From contig JBNKJS010000008.1 of the NCBI GenBank assembly GCA_050291365.1, positions 8,342-72,341 on the forward strand: a stretch of DNA of 64,000 nt, in the 5' to 3' direction. Of this stretch, positions 40,796 to 51,200 are shown piece after piece. This DNA is from JAAGZL01 sp050291365. GTDB lineage: Bacteria > Pseudomonadota > Gammaproteobacteria > Chromatiales > Chromatiaceae. The notes under the pieces were generated by a model, which was not told the DNA's origin, ran no database searches, and was given only the letters and a program-made list of their open reading frames with translations. Position numbers and translations under genes: made by a program. Within the stretch, counting starts at the first letter, position 1. Every line of letters begins with the position of its first letter.

Positions 40796-40955
40796 GGTCT
40801 TTTTCGCGTGAGGCAATCTTTCCTCTAATTAATTTTTTTGCCATGTTGAGTGCGGTTTGTGCTCTAGACTGCCTTGCGCGACGATCATAGCAGGCATAAT
40901 CGATGGAGCCGCTGTCTGTGCGCCTGATGGGGATGTTTTGCTCTGTTTTTGCCAT
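40767..40955 (-). CDS. Small protein divergent from the LysR regulator gene
   Basis: This 62-residue basic protein has a distinctive centre, TDSGSIDYACYDRRARQSRA. Short proteins with an IDYDxYRxRAR-like core often occur next to LysR-type genes, which supports a real gene. It overlaps the 3-prime end of the sorting-signal protein by 29 bases on the opposite strand and diverges from the LysR gene 101 bases away. The function is unknown. Confidence 0.55.
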   Translation of the reverse strand: MAKTEQNIPIRRTDSGSIDYACYDRRARQSRAQTALNMAKKLIRGKIASREKDPMIIEVCQR

Positions 40956-41037
40956 GATGAGTCCCTCAATGCATGAATTAAGCTAAAGGATAGATAGTAA
41001 AATAATCTTGTACAAAGGACTTTATCTTGCTCGGGAC

Positions 41038-41052
41038 ATGAGATATTCTCAT
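41038..41052. promoter_or_regulatory. Palindromic LysR-type box
   Basis: ATGAGATATTCTCAT is a perfect palindrome with a T-N11-A core (T at 41039, A at 41051), ending five bases before the LysR start codon. It is a good candidate for the regulator's own site. Confidence 0.55.
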
Positions 41053-41056
41053 CTGT

Positions 41057-41980
41057 ATGCAGCAGCGCTTGCCACTCAACAACCTCAATGCCTTTGCTGC
41101 AGCTGCGGAACATCTTAGTTTCCAGGAAGCGGCTGAGGCGTTGCATGTCACGCCGTCTGCAGTTAGTCACCAGATACGAAACCTGGAAAACATATTGGGA
41201 TACAGACTGTTTGATCGCCTGGATAAAGGGGTTCGCCTTACCCCTCAGGGGAAGAGGTTGTTTGTCGATATTGAAATCCCCATGAGGCAACTGCATGAAG
41301 CCAGCCGCAAGGCGCTGCGCGGTCTGGAAGACAATACCCTGGCTTTGTCGGTTGCCCCGGTTTTTGCCACGGGCTGGTTGCTTCCACGTCTGAAGGATTT
41401 TTATGCCTCTTACCCGGATATTCGTTTATCGGTGGTAGCCAGCGCGGAGTTTGCTGATTTCAGTTCAGATCCATTTGATGCATCAATCAGGATGGGAGCA
41501 GGAGAGTGGGAGAATACGACCTCAATCCGGCTCATTAACAAAGAGCTTATGGCGGTCTGCCATCCAGCACTTATTAAACAGAGCGGAGGGTTGTTAACGC
41601 CTGATCAGGTAGCCGAGTACCCCCTGATTCTGAATACTGTCATGCCTGGTACATGGGAAGAGTGGTTTCAATCTGCTGGCCTCGATATGCCAACTGCAGA
41701 TGGCAGCAGGCTTCAGGTTCAGAGCACGGCGCTGGCGATTGAGGCTTTGCAGTCAGCAGAATCAATAGCTCTAGTAGACTGGCACTTTATTCAGCAAGAC
41801 ATTGAATCAGGAAGATTGTCGATTGCATGTGAGCATGTTCTGCAAAGTGGTGACGGGTACTTTCTCACCTATCCTGAATCGGCGGATAGCTTGCCCTCAT
41901 TGCATTGCTTTAGGGATTGGCTTTTTGTTCAGTTGGATTTGACGGAGAGGATTAAGAGAAAAGAGCGGTCTGAGCAGTGA
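41057..41980 (+). CDS. LysR-type transcriptional regulator, GcvA-like
   Basis: This 307-residue regulator has an N-terminal winged helix (LNNLNAFAAAAEHLSFQEAA, then HVTPSAVSHQIRNLE) and a periplasmic-binding-like effector domain beginning near residue 95 (ALSVAPVFATGWLLPRL). The GcvA subgroup is suggested by these signatures. The small divergent protein at 40767 is a likely target. Its effector molecule is not known. The start ATG at 41057 immediately follows the palindrome at 41038-41052. Confidence 0.9.
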   Translation: MQQRLPLNNLNAFAAAAEHLSFQEAAEALHVTPSAVSHQIRNLENILGYRLFDRLDKGVRLTPQGKRLFVDIEIPMRQLHEASRKALRGLEDNTLALSVAPVFATGWLLPRLKDFYASYPDIRLSVVASAEFADFSSDPFDASIRMGAGEWENTTSIRLINKELMAVCHPALIKQSGGLLTPDQVAEYPLILNTVMPGTWEEWFQSAGLDMPTADGSRLQVQSTALAIEALQSAESIALVDWHFIQQDIESGRLSIACEHVLQSGDGYFLTYPESADSLPSLHCFRDWLFVQLDLTERIKRKERSEQ

Positions 41981-42246
41981 AACTAGATGTTGTCACGAGA
42001 AGTGTTTAGGAATTAAAATAATAAATGGTGGAGCGTAAATACAATAACAATATGGAAGATCATAATCATTCTGCATTTGAAACAGATAGTTGAGGGATTT
42101 GGGTGTAAACAGGCCCAAAAAGAGGGCTCATGTCCAGCCTGCTTGCGAGCGCTGCAGAATTTACCCGCATGTTAGTCATATCGCCCCCAATGCTCAGAAA
42201 CATCGAGCTTAAGTGGAAGTAATAACAACAACGAAGAGGGATAATA

Positions 42247-42702
42247 ATGAACGATGAGAAACTGATCTCAATACAGCTCTGGGCCAATGACCCCTATCTG
42301 GTAAAAGAGTTCATGCGTGAATTGGGTATCCTGGGGCGCATGGGTAACGACGTGGTGGTGTTCATGATTGAGGATGGAGTGGACAACGCCTTTCCTGAGG
42401 GAATCCGTAAAAACTGTAAGGATCCGGCCCTGGCAGAGGAGCTGGTTAAGGGCATGGATGAGGCGATCACCTCCGGCGTGACTTTCATGGCTTGCAAGAG
42501 GTGTTACGAGGAGCGCACTGCAGGTGACGAGCAGGATCTGGGTGATCTCTTTCTGGGTGTCATGGTGGATGCCTATAACACTTTTATTGATGAGTCGCTT
42601 GAGGCCGATCTTACCCTGACCATACAGGGCTGGACCCAGAAGCGTCTCGAGGAGTTGATGGACGAGCGCCTGGCCCAGGCGAGTGCCGTCAGAGTAGCTT
42701 GA
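42247..42702 (+). CDS. Possible DsrE-like protein paired with a TauE permease
   Basis: This 151-residue soluble protein begins EKLISIQLWANDPYLVKEFM, followed by GRMGNDVVVFMIEDGVDNAF and a segment GMDEAITSGVTFMACKRCYE with CKRC cysteines. The order (strand, helix, VVVFMIEDGV, then a turn with cysteine) resembles DsrE-fold proteins, which handle sulfur, but this is only a fold-level resemblance. It precedes the TauE/SafE gene by one base, so the two belong to one operon. If it is DsrE-like, a sulfur-relay or sulfite/thiosulfate function next to the exporter would fit. Confidence 0.5.
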   Translation: MNDEKLISIQLWANDPYLVKEFMRELGILGRMGNDVVVFMIEDGVDNAFPEGIRKNCKDPALAEELVKGMDEAITSGVTFMACKRCYEERTAGDEQDLGDLFLGVMVDAYNTFIDESLEADLTLTIQGWTQKRLEELMDERLAQASAVRVA

Positions 42703-42703
42703 T

Positions 42704-43474
42704 ATGGAGTATCTGTTGTTGATTGTCGGCACGGTGCTGGCCAGTACCCTGACAGGCACCGTGGGGGTGGGCGGCGCTCTTATTATTGTCCCCGGGCTTA
42801 CCGTGGCGGCGTCCTATTTCAGCTTGCTGCCGCCGGAAATTCGTTTCATTGGCTATACCATGAACTTCATTAGTCTGGCGCCCATTGTGTATAAGAACTG
42901 GTCGAAGATTGACCTGCACATGGCTCGGCCCCTGGTGCTGTTTGCGGTGTTGGGGGCATTTATAGGCTCCAACGCGCCCAAGGTAGTTGATGAGGGGGTT
43001 CTGTTGCGGGTCTTCGTGGTGGTGCTGATTGCCATCATTTTATTGATGGTGAAAAAGATCTTCGACCACAGCCGTGCAGTGGCAGATTTCACCCACGACT
43101 GGCGTAGTTGGAGCATCATCAGCTCTATCGGCATCATCGTCGGTCTTGCCTCGGGGCTATTTGGTATTGGCGGTGGGGTGTTCATGATGCCCCTGGTGAT
43201 GCTGCTTCTAGGTATCAAGCCAAAGAGTATCATCCTGGTGACGCCACTGATTGTGCTTTTTTCCACTGGTACTGGTATCGCTGTCTCTCTGTGGAATGGT
43301 CTTGACCATCTGCACGTTTGGGTGGCGGTTGCGGTGATCGTCTCTGCCATCCTTGGCGCAGAGCTGGGCGACCGCCTGCGCGGGCGTATGTCCGATAATC
43401 TGCTGCAGTGGGTGATGGTGGCGGTGTTGGTGGTGCTCACGGTTAAGATGGGACTTAAGTCAGCGGTGATCTAA
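42704..43474 (+). CDS. Sulfite exporter TauE/SafE family membrane protein
   Basis: This 256-residue protein has about eight membrane helices. The two family repeats each contain a glycine-rich motif, GTVGVGGALIIVPGL near residue 20 and GLFGIGGGVFMMPLV near residue 150. The family exports sulfite, sulfoacetate or other organosulfur anions. It starts one base after the DsrE-like gene. It lacks an extended C-terminal domain. The true substrate is not visible from sequence. Confidence 0.85.
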   Translation: MEYLLLIVGTVLASTLTGTVGVGGALIIVPGLTVAASYFSLLPPEIRFIGYTMNFISLAPIVYKNWSKIDLHMARPLVLFAVLGAFIGSNAPKVVDEGVLLRVFVVVLIAIILLMVKKIFDHSRAVADFTHDWRSWSIISSIGIIVGLASGLFGIGGGVFMMPLVMLLLGIKPKSIILVTPLIVLFSTGTGIAVSLWNGLDHLHVWVAVAVIVSAILGAELGDRLRGRMSDNLLQWVMVAVLVVLTVKMGLKSAVI

Positions 43475-43528
43475 TTGGGTTTGATCTTAAGCGACTTCAT
43501 TCTTAGAATTAAATGTACATGCGATCTC

Positions 43529-43603
43529 GGGCGGTTAGCTCAGCGGGAGAGCACTGCCTTCACACGGCAGGGGTCACTGGTTCGAACCCAGTACCGCCCA
43601 CCA
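43529..43603 (+). tRNA. tRNA-Val, anticodon CAC
   Basis: The sequence folds into a cloverleaf. The acceptor stem is GGGCGGT (43529-43535) with ACCGCCC (43593-43599), the anticodon stem is CTGCC/GGCAG, and the anticodon CAC lies at 43561-43563. The T-loop is GGTTCGAACCC. The CCA end is encoded (43601-43603). It lies 54 bases downstream of the TauE gene. Confidence 0.97.
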
Positions 43604-43669
43604 CTTCTTCTTTATACGAAAGAACAGTTAGGGGTAGGCCATGATTGGGTTTTTTCTCTTGCCCTAACT

Positions 43670-44040
43670 TATTTCCTCTTAATTTAGCCATTTCCCTCTC
43701 ACTTTAACTATTTCCCCTTCACTCTAACTTATTCCCTCTCACTTTAACCATTTCCCCCTCACCCTAACCCTCTCCCCCAGGGGAGAGGGGATAAAGGGAT
43801 AAAGGGATAAATGGAAGGGATTGATAAAGGGGATGCCGATGTTTCATTGTCCCCTCTCCCTGGGGGGAGTGGGCTACGACTGCATGGATGCAGGAGGTAC
43901 GAGCCCATGGATGGGCGAAGGTAGAATAATGCAGGAGCAATTATCGAGAGCGACGCAGGAGGCCAAAGCCGAGGGTGAGGGGGGGATCTGGCGAAGTCCG
44001 AGAAGCCAAAACCAAAGCCGAGGGGTGGCGAAGTCCGGCA
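43670..44040. repeat. Degenerate C-rich direct repeats and a mosaic repeat
   Basis: 43670-43770 holds imperfect copies of CCCTCACTTTAACTATTTCC, about 21 bases each. It passes into the CCCTCACCCTAACCCTCTCC arm, and 43840-43985 carries the GACTGCATGGATGCAGGAGG and GGTAGAATAATGCAGGAGCA modules in the same order as near 10430-10520. No gene lies between the tRNA and the kinase gene at 44088. Confidence 0.85.
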
Positions 44041-44087
44041 CGGCCAATGTTTGAACAACTATGATCAGACCATATTTTTATCCAATC

Positions 44088-46832
44088 TCATTTTTTCATC
44101 TGTAGCAGTGCTCGCAATATTACAGGGTAGTTAAAACTCGCGGCGAGTTGGCTCAATTTTTTGTGTAAGGATTTATCCTCTTTCTCAATCTGCTGGATGG
44201 CTGTTTTAATCTGCTCCGGATCTAGACTTTCCAGCGCCTCCTTAAGCTCTTTAATCAGTCTTTTGGGTAAACCATTAAGCATCTCTGGTGTTAATATATC
44301 GTCCACCTCCTGCGGTTCGGGCGTGTTATTATAAATATATTTCACGCCCAGGTGTTTAGATAGGCAATCGTAGATTTCGGATGTGCGGTAGGGCTTGCTT
44401 ACATAATCGTCCATGCCGGCGGTGAGCATCTCTTTGCGTTGGTCGGAAAAAGCAGATGCGGTCACCGCGATAATCTTTACCTTTTTGCCGTCGGGTAACT
44501 CCCGGATGCGCCGCGTTGCTTCCATGCCATCCATTACCGGCATGCGCCTATCCATCCAGATTAAATGCGGATGCCAGCTCTGAAACAGTTGTACCCCCTG
44601 TTCTCCGTTTTCGGCCTTCTTGGTTTGAAAGCCCACCGACTCCATAAGTCTGGTAAGTAGAAGCTGGTTTTCAAATTGGTCTTCCACTACCAGTATTCGG
44701 TATTCTGGTTGCCCCTGGGCCAACCCGATCACGTTGTTCCTCTCTGCTGGTTCAATTTTGATGATGTCGCTCTCCTTTGCCTCAATAAGCGGCAGATCTA
44801 CCCGGAACAGGGAGCCTTTGCCAGGTTCGCTTTCCAGAGTGATGTTTCCGCCCATCAGCTGTACAAATTGACGTGTGATGGTGAGTCCAAGGCCAGCGCC
44901 ATTGCTAACACCCTGTTCCACCAGTTGCACAAAAGGTTCGAAGATGCGCTGCTGTTCTTCAGCTGTGATACCGGTACCGGTATCTTCAACCTCTATCAGT
45001 AGATGGGCGGCTTTGTTGTTTTTTGTGCTCAGGCGCAGGGTCACTCCACCCTGTTCGGTGTATTTGATGGAGTTGCCCATCAGGTTGATCAGGATCTGGC
45101 GCAGGCGGGATTCATCGCCGACGATATAGCGTGGAAATTGCGATGCCTGGTCGATCTGCAATACCAGGTGTTGCGCTTCGGCACGTACGCGCATCATGTC
45201 GGTGATGTCGCGTACCATGGCGCCCAGGTCGAACGGCTGGCTTTCCAGTTGCACCTGTCCGGATTCGATCTTGGCCATGTCCAGTATGTCGTTGAGCAGG
45301 TGCAGCAGGTGTTCGCCGCTGCGGTTGATGATGTCGAGGCTCTGTCTTTGGCTTTCGTTTGCTTCTGGCTCGTTGCGCATGAGGCTGGAGAATCCAAGAA
45401 TGGCGTTTAGTGGAGTGCGCAGTTCGTGACTCATGTTGGCAAGAAATACACTCTTGGCCCGATTAGCATTTTCGGCATGTTGTTTTGCCATGACAAGTTC
45501 GGCGGTACGCTGCTGGATCACTTCCTCAAGGTTGTCCTTGTAGTTCCGCAACTCTTCTTCCGTTTGTTTGCGTTCGGTGATGTCGATGTTGGTGCCAATC
45601 ATCCGCAACGGCTTGCCTTCAGGGTCGTGGATTGTGTGCGAGTCCGCCTTGATGTGGCGGATGGATCCATCAGGCCAAACGATGCGGAACTCCGGTGCGT
45701 ATTCGTGTTCGCCACGCAAGGCTGCTTGAATCTCTCCTTCCGCGTACGCCTTGTCCTCAGGGTGGATGGTACGCGCCCATGCGTCGTAAGCGCCGCCGAA
45801 CTCCTCCGCCTGAATGCCGTATAGCTGGAACATCGAGTCATCCCACATCAACTCGTTCTTGACTACATCCCAGTCCCATATGCCGATTTGCGCAGTGCGG
45901 GTAGCTAGTTGCAGTCGTGCGGTTGAAATGCGCAGTGCCTCCTCTGCCTCCCGCTGGTCAGTGTTATCGAGGATGACACCATCCAGGCAGAGCAACTGCC
46001 CCTTGGGATCGAAGACGCCCCGGCCCTGTTCATGCACCCAACGCAGGGCGCCGTCCTTTGCGATTAGGCGGTAATCCAATTCGTAGTGCTCTTTGCGCGC
46101 CAGACTGCTCGCCACCGCATCGGCGAGATTCTGACGGTCATCAGGATGAATGATACTGGCGTAGGAGCGGACCCGGTTATTGATGAATTCCTCGGCAGCA
46201 TACCCGGATATCTGCGTAATGCCGGCGCTGATAAACCTCACGGTCCAGTGTTCGTCATTGTCGCAGCGGTAGATGGCCCCCGGGGTGTTGGCGACGATGT
46301 TGTCCAAACGTTGCTGACTTTCGCGCAACGCCTCCTCCGCCTGTCTGCGCTCAGCTATCTCATTATTAAGTTGTTGATTTGTCTTTGTCAGTTCTACGGT
46401 GCGTTCGCTGATTTTTTGCTCCAGCCGTTCCGTTAGCTCGCGCAGTCGCAACTGGTGTTCCACTCGCGCAAGCACCTCTTCTGGATAAAATGGTTTGGCA
46501 ATGTAGTCCACTCCTCCTGCCTGAAACGCTTTAACCTTGTCGTGTTCCCCTCCAAGAACACTTATGAAGATGACGGGAATGTCGCGTGTTCTTTCAACGG
46601 ATTTTATTAGACGGCACACCTCAAAACCATCCATGCCTGGCATCTTGATGTCCAGCAGAATAAGGTCGGGCAGGGTGGAGCGTAGAAAGCGAAAAGCGAG
46701 CTCCCCATCTGAGGCTGGATGTACGACATAGCCACGTCCCGTCAGGATTTTCATCAACAATTTGAGGTTGGCTGAGCTGTCATCCACAATCAGGATGTCG
46801 CCCGGCAGTGCTCTGGTTGTTTCTTCACTCAT
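44088..46832 (-). CDS. Receiver-PAS-PAS-histidine kinase-receiver protein
   Basis: This 914-residue soluble hybrid kinase begins with a receiver domain (ILIVDDSSANLKLLMKIL, LLDIKMPGMDGFEV). A coiled coil, two PAS domains with PAC motifs (residues about 165-290 and 300-425) and a HisKA domain (MSHELRTPLNAILGFSS) follow, then an ATPase domain (NLMGNSIKYTE, DTGTGI, GAGLGL), a second receiver (MDRRMPVMDG) and a helical C-terminus. The last domain resembles the tails of the other hybrid kinases. No membrane segment is seen, so it works in the cytoplasm and its signal may come from PAS cofactors or the partner kinase. It is the third gene of a minus-strand cluster beginning with the 1364-residue membrane kinase. 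Confidence 0.9.
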   Translation of the reverse strand: MSEETTRALPGDILIVDDSSANLKLLMKILTGRGYVVHPASDGELAFRFLRSTLPDLILLDIKMPGMDGFEVCRLIKSVERTRDIPVIFISVLGGEHDKVKAFQAGGVDYIAKPFYPEEVLARVEHQLRLRELTERLEQKISERTVELTKTNQQLNNEIAERRQAEEALRESQQRLDNIVANTPGAIYRCDNDEHWTVRFISAGITQISGYAAEEFINNRVRSYASIIHPDDRQNLADAVASSLARKEHYELDYRLIAKDGALRWVHEQGRGVFDPKGQLLCLDGVILDNTDQREAEEALRISTARLQLATRTAQIGIWDWDVVKNELMWDDSMFQLYGIQAEEFGGAYDAWARTIHPEDKAYAEGEIQAALRGEHEYAPEFRIVWPDGSIRHIKADSHTIHDPEGKPLRMIGTNIDITERKQTEEELRNYKDNLEEVIQQRTAELVMAKQHAENANRAKSVFLANMSHELRTPLNAILGFSSLMRNEPEANESQRQSLDIINRSGEHLLHLLNDILDMAKIESGQVQLESQPFDLGAMVRDITDMMRVRAEAQHLVLQIDQASQFPRYIVGDESRLRQILINLMGNSIKYTEQGGVTLRLSTKNNKAAHLLIEVEDTGTGITAEEQQRIFEPFVQLVEQGVSNGAGLGLTITRQFVQLMGGNITLESEPGKGSLFRVDLPLIEAKESDIIKIEPAERNNVIGLAQGQPEYRILVVEDQFENQLLLTRLMESVGFQTKKAENGEQGVQLFQSWHPHLIWMDRRMPVMDGMEATRRIRELPDGKKVKIIAVTASAFSDQRKEMLTAGMDDYVSKPYRTSEIYDCLSKHLGVKYIYNNTPEPQEVDDILTPEMLNGLPKRLIKELKEALESLDPEQIKTAIQQIEKEDKSLHKKLSQLAASFNYPVILRALLQMKK

Positions 46833-46901
46833 ATCATTTCCTTCGGGGTAATTTCACCTTGATCATGGGCTGGTCAGCTCCCGAATTATGCCGACCGTTG
46901 A

Positions 46902-48167
46902 TTACTGATAACCACTTGGGGTGAAGTGTTCGGCTGTATCTGGTTGCTTGATCAGATTACACACTTCATCCTCAAAGAATGGGTCTACTCCTTTGTGTAC
47001 TTCGATAATGTCAAAACCATGTTTGCGATTACCGCGTGCGATGTACATATTTTGTCTGAGATGGTGCGAGCTAGGCCGCAAGCTTACCTGACCGTTCGGG
47101 CCATAAAAGGAGAGCCCGCTCTCAAGCGTTGCTATAACCTTGTCTGTATTTATGGTGCCCGCCTTTTGTACGGCCTCGACCCAAAGATGGATTGCATTCC
47201 AAACGTTAACCGCCGGAGCAATGATGGGCTCATCCAGGCCGTAACGTTCTTTCCACAGCTTTTTGAGTTCAACGTTGCCAGGTTCTTCGGCCCAGTTGAA
47301 ATATTCAAGTGATGAGACAATATTTTCTCCTGCACCCGGGGATACCGCTATTTGTTGGTTTCCTGAACCATAGTTGGTGGAAACCATGCCGATTTTGTCC
47401 TTGAGCCCCGCAGCTGCAAATTGCTCAAGAAAACCATTTTGTTTAGGTCCGACAGGGAGTGCGAATACAAAATCGGGTTTGGCGGCCTTTATCTTTTGGA
47501 TTGTTGGAGTGTAGTCCGTCATATCCAGGGGTAAATACTCCTCTCCCAGTATTCTGCCGCCATATCGTTTGGCATAATAATTTACCCAGATACCAGATAT
47601 AGTGCCGAAATTGTAATTCGGTCCCACAATATAAATGTTAGGGCCAAATTTTCTGATGGCCCATGGGATGAGTACCCGCATCTGCTGCGAGGCGCTTACG
47701 CCGGTTACAAAGGTATATTTGTCACATGCGCCACCCTCATAGTGGCAGCCATAGAAATAGAGCATTTTATGTTTTCTTATGATCGGTCTGATGACTTCGC
47801 GGGATGAGCTGGTTAGACCGGCAAACAAGACTGAAACACGGTCACGCAAAATTATGGTTTTGGTATATAGCGCATATTTACCAAGATCCGATTGCGCATC
47901 GTACTCGACTAATTTTAATTTCTGTCCCAGCAATCCTCCCTTCTTATTGATATTGTCCACTGCTAGATGAATAGCTTTGCTCTGTTGGATCCCATAGATA
48001 TTGATGCCGCCCGTTTGATCGAAAATAGCTCCAACCTTAATCTCAGATGCGGCTTGAGCTGCTTGGCTGATTAATAAAATCAAGGCCAGGCATATATGGC
48101 TTGTGGGCAATAGAATTTCGAGCCGCCACACTGCTGCCGAGTCGACTTGCCTGTGACAAGTTTTCAT
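46902..48167 (-). CDS. Periplasmic binding protein of the branched-chain amino acid/amide type
   Basis: This protein of about 421 residues has an N-terminal signal segment (SHICLALILLISQAAQA). Its binding fold is of the AmiC/UrtA type: IKVGAIFDQTGGINIYGIQQ near the N-terminus, LFAGLTSSSREVIRP and YNFGTISGIWVNYYAKRYGG. The start at 48167 follows AAGGAG and is preferred over upstream in-frame ATGs. It lies between two hybrid kinase genes with no transporter parts nearby, so a receptor role is inferred. The likely ligand class is a small amide, urea or branched-chain amino acid, judging by family only. Confidence 0.8.
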   Translation of the reverse strand: MKTCHRQVDSAAVWRLEILLPTSHICLALILLISQAAQAASEIKVGAIFDQTGGINIYGIQQSKAIHLAVDNINKKGGLLGQKLKLVEYDAQSDLGKYALYTKTIILRDRVSVLFAGLTSSSREVIRPIIRKHKMLYFYGCHYEGGACDKYTFVTGVSASQQMRVLIPWAIRKFGPNIYIVGPNYNFGTISGIWVNYYAKRYGGRILGEEYLPLDMTDYTPTIQKIKAAKPDFVFALPVGPKQNGFLEQFAAAGLKDKIGMVSTNYGSGNQQIAVSPGAGENIVSSLEYFNWAEEPGNVELKKLWKERYGLDEPIIAPAVNVWNAIHLWVEAVQKAGTINTDKVIATLESGLSFYGPNGQVSLRPSSHHLRQNMYIARGNRKHGFDIIEVHKGVDPFFEDEVCNLIKQPDTAEHFTPSGYQ

Positions 48168-48210
48168 AGAGCTTCTCCTTCCAATATTTTTTTGTCGAAG
48201 TGTGCGCTGC

Positions 48211-51200
48211 TCATCTCTTCTCCGGTGTTTGGCTTTTCCGGTTTGCATGACCATGAGTGGCCTTCATCAGCCGTAGAATACGGCCGAATTGCAGGTCATC
48301 GGCCAGAGCCGCCAATGCATCCGCTAAGCCAGGATTTTGGGTTCGTATGGCTTCAATCGCATGGTTAATGGCATCGGTATCTATCAGGTCAAGTGCCTGT
48401 TCCAGCTCGCTCCGCAGCTCAACAGGTAGCTCCGCCAGGTCTGCCGCCGCTAGAGCTAGTGTTCCGTATGTGTCTGGATGCGTCTCGCCATCGTAGATAA
48501 AGCGGACATCGAGATGTTTTGTTAAGGCGTTGAATATATCGGTATCTTTATAGGGCTTACGGATGAGGTCATCACATCCTGCCTCCAGGATTTCGTGCCG
48601 TTCCTCTTCCAGGGCGTGGGCGGTGAGGGCAATGATCCTGGTCTCTGCGCCGGAAGCGGTCGCCTTTATCCTGCTGGTTGCTTCCAGCCCGTTCATGATC
48701 GGCATGCGAATGTCCATAAAGATCAGGTGGGGGTGCCACTGGGTGAATAGTTCCACCGCCTCTCGCCCGTTGACGGCCTCGCGCAAATCGAACCTGTAAG
48801 GTGCGAGTAGCTTGTGAAGCAGTAGACGGTTCTCCGGTTGATCCTCAACTATAAGCAGACGCTTGGTCGGTTGTCCTTCTGCCAAACCAATGATTCTACC
48901 CTGCTGGGGTTCTACGGGAGGGGCCTCGCTCTGTACGACCTTCACTGGGATCTCAAAGTGAAAAAGCGAGCCTTTCCCCCGTTCGCCGCCGACACTGATT
49001 TTGCCTCCCATAAGCTCGACATACTGTTTGCCGATGGCAAGTCCCAGGCCGGACCCTGCCTCGGCGGGCATTCGGTCGTCCAATTGCTCAAAGGGATGAA
49101 ATATCCGCTCCCTGTCTTCCTCACGGATGCCTGGGCCGGTATCCTCAACCTCGAATCGCATCCGTATCTGATCAGGGCCTTGCTTATCCGTGATCAGGGC
49201 CCGAAGAGTGACTGTGCCGCTGGCGGTGTACTTTATGGCATTTCCTATCAGGTTAATCAGCACCTGCCGCAGCTTGCTGGCGTCGGCATTGATATACCTG
49301 GGGAGACTGGGGGGCAGCTCTAGAATGAAGTTCAGCTCTTTCTCATGTGCTCGCACGTACATCAGCGATCTTATTTCCTCTAGAAACCGAGTCAGATTAA
49401 CCTGTGACTCTTCAAGTTCCACTCGGCCCGATTCGATCTTGGATATATCCAGCACGTTGTTGATCAGGTTCAGCAGATGCTCACCACTGCGGGTAATGAT
49501 GTTCAGATTCTCCATCTGGCTTATTGTGGTATCCGCAGAACTTTTCATGACCTGCGAAAAGCCCAGCACTGCATTCAGGGGGGTACGCAGTTCGTGGCTC
49601 ATGTTCGCCAGGAAAACGCTTTTGGCCTGGTTGGCTAGCTCGGCCTTCTCCTTGGCGGCCTGGAGTCGTTGGTTCGACTCGACCAGTTCCTGAGTTCGTT
49701 CTGCCACTTGCAGTTCAAGTTCCTTGGTTCTCCGGCGCTGAGCCATGATGCGATAGCTGAACCCGGCAGTAACACTGCTAATCAGCGCCACTGCGACCAG
49801 GATTCGGAACCACCATGTTTTCCACCAGAGCGGGGTGATGATGATGGTTAGCGCTGCTCCTTTCTCGTTCCACACGCCGTCATTATTGGAGGCCTTGACC
49901 CGAAACCTATAGTCGCCGGGGGGGAGTTTGTTGTAGGTGGCGGATCGATTTGCACTGTCGGTGTACCTCCACTCTTGATCAAATCCTTCCAGCATATAGG
50001 CGTATTGGTTCTTATGCGGAGAACGGTAATTTAGGGCGGTAAATTTGAGACTAAGAGAGGTGTAGTTATATGGCAGACTGATGCTCTTGGTGAAGCTGAT
50101 CTGCTTTTGCAGCAGAGAGTCAGGGCCGATTGCGACCGGTTTGTTGCGCAGTTTGAACTCTGTTAGCACTACCGGCGGTGGGGTCTGGTTGTCGGGCAGT
50201 TGGTCGGGGAAGAAGCTGTTGAAGCCTGTGGCTCCACCGACGAAAATCTCGCCGCTGGGGGCAGTGTGCCCGGCTGTCGGTTCTAGGGTATTGCTCAACA
50301 GGCCGTCATCCTCGTCATAGAGACGCAGGTTGCCGGTGTCTGGGTTGAATCGCGCCAGGCTTTTACCTGCTATCGCCCACAGATTGCCCTGGGCGTCATC
50401 CGCCAGAACCGCACGGAGATTCGGGTAAGGGGTAAAACGGTTGCCCTCCCGGTCAAACTTGTTCACCCCGCTATAGGTTGCCACCCAGATCACACCCTTG
50501 CGGTCCTGGTATATTTGATCGCTGGTGTGGCCGCTAAGTCCGTGCTCCTCGGGCGTATAGTTAACGGCTTTTTCAGTCGCCGGATCGAAGCGGCTGATCA
50601 ATGAGTCGCCGCCTATCCAGAGCATATCGTCGGTCGCGACCAGCACATAGTTGAGATTGTTGTTGGCTATGCTGTGGGGATTGTTCGGGTCGTTTGGGTA
50701 GCGCGTGAAGGTTTCGCTGGCAGGGTCGAATCGGTGCAGCCCAGCGCCATATACTGCCAGCCAGAGCTGGCCCTGAGTGTCTATATCCACGCTTGAGACC
50801 CAGTCATCGGCCAGGGCGTTGGGATTGTCCGGGTCGCCATGGTACTGTGTCCAGGTTTCGGTAGTCAGGTCGAACTTGTTTAGCCCGGCTATGGTGGCGA
50901 CCCAGAGCCAGCCGCGCGGATCGTAGTGCAGGTCGAAGACGTTGTCGCTGCTCAAACTGTTAGGGCTGTCTGGTTTGGCCCGGTAACGGGTGTAGCTGTT
51001 CTTCTCACGGTCGAAACGCACCAGGCCCTGGTTCCATGTGCCAATCCAGAAGATGCCCTCCTTATCCTGGGTGATGGCACGCACTCGGCCTGCAGGTAGC
51101 GAATTGGGGTTCTCCGGGAGATGCTTATAGCGAGAAAAACGCTGGCTGCCTGGATCATAGATGTCAATTCCACCATAGGTTGCGAACCAGAGTGTACCGC

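Noticed and set aside
42066..42287. Antisense frame before the DsrE-like gene
   Set aside because: It overlaps the start of a supported gene and shows no conserved pattern.
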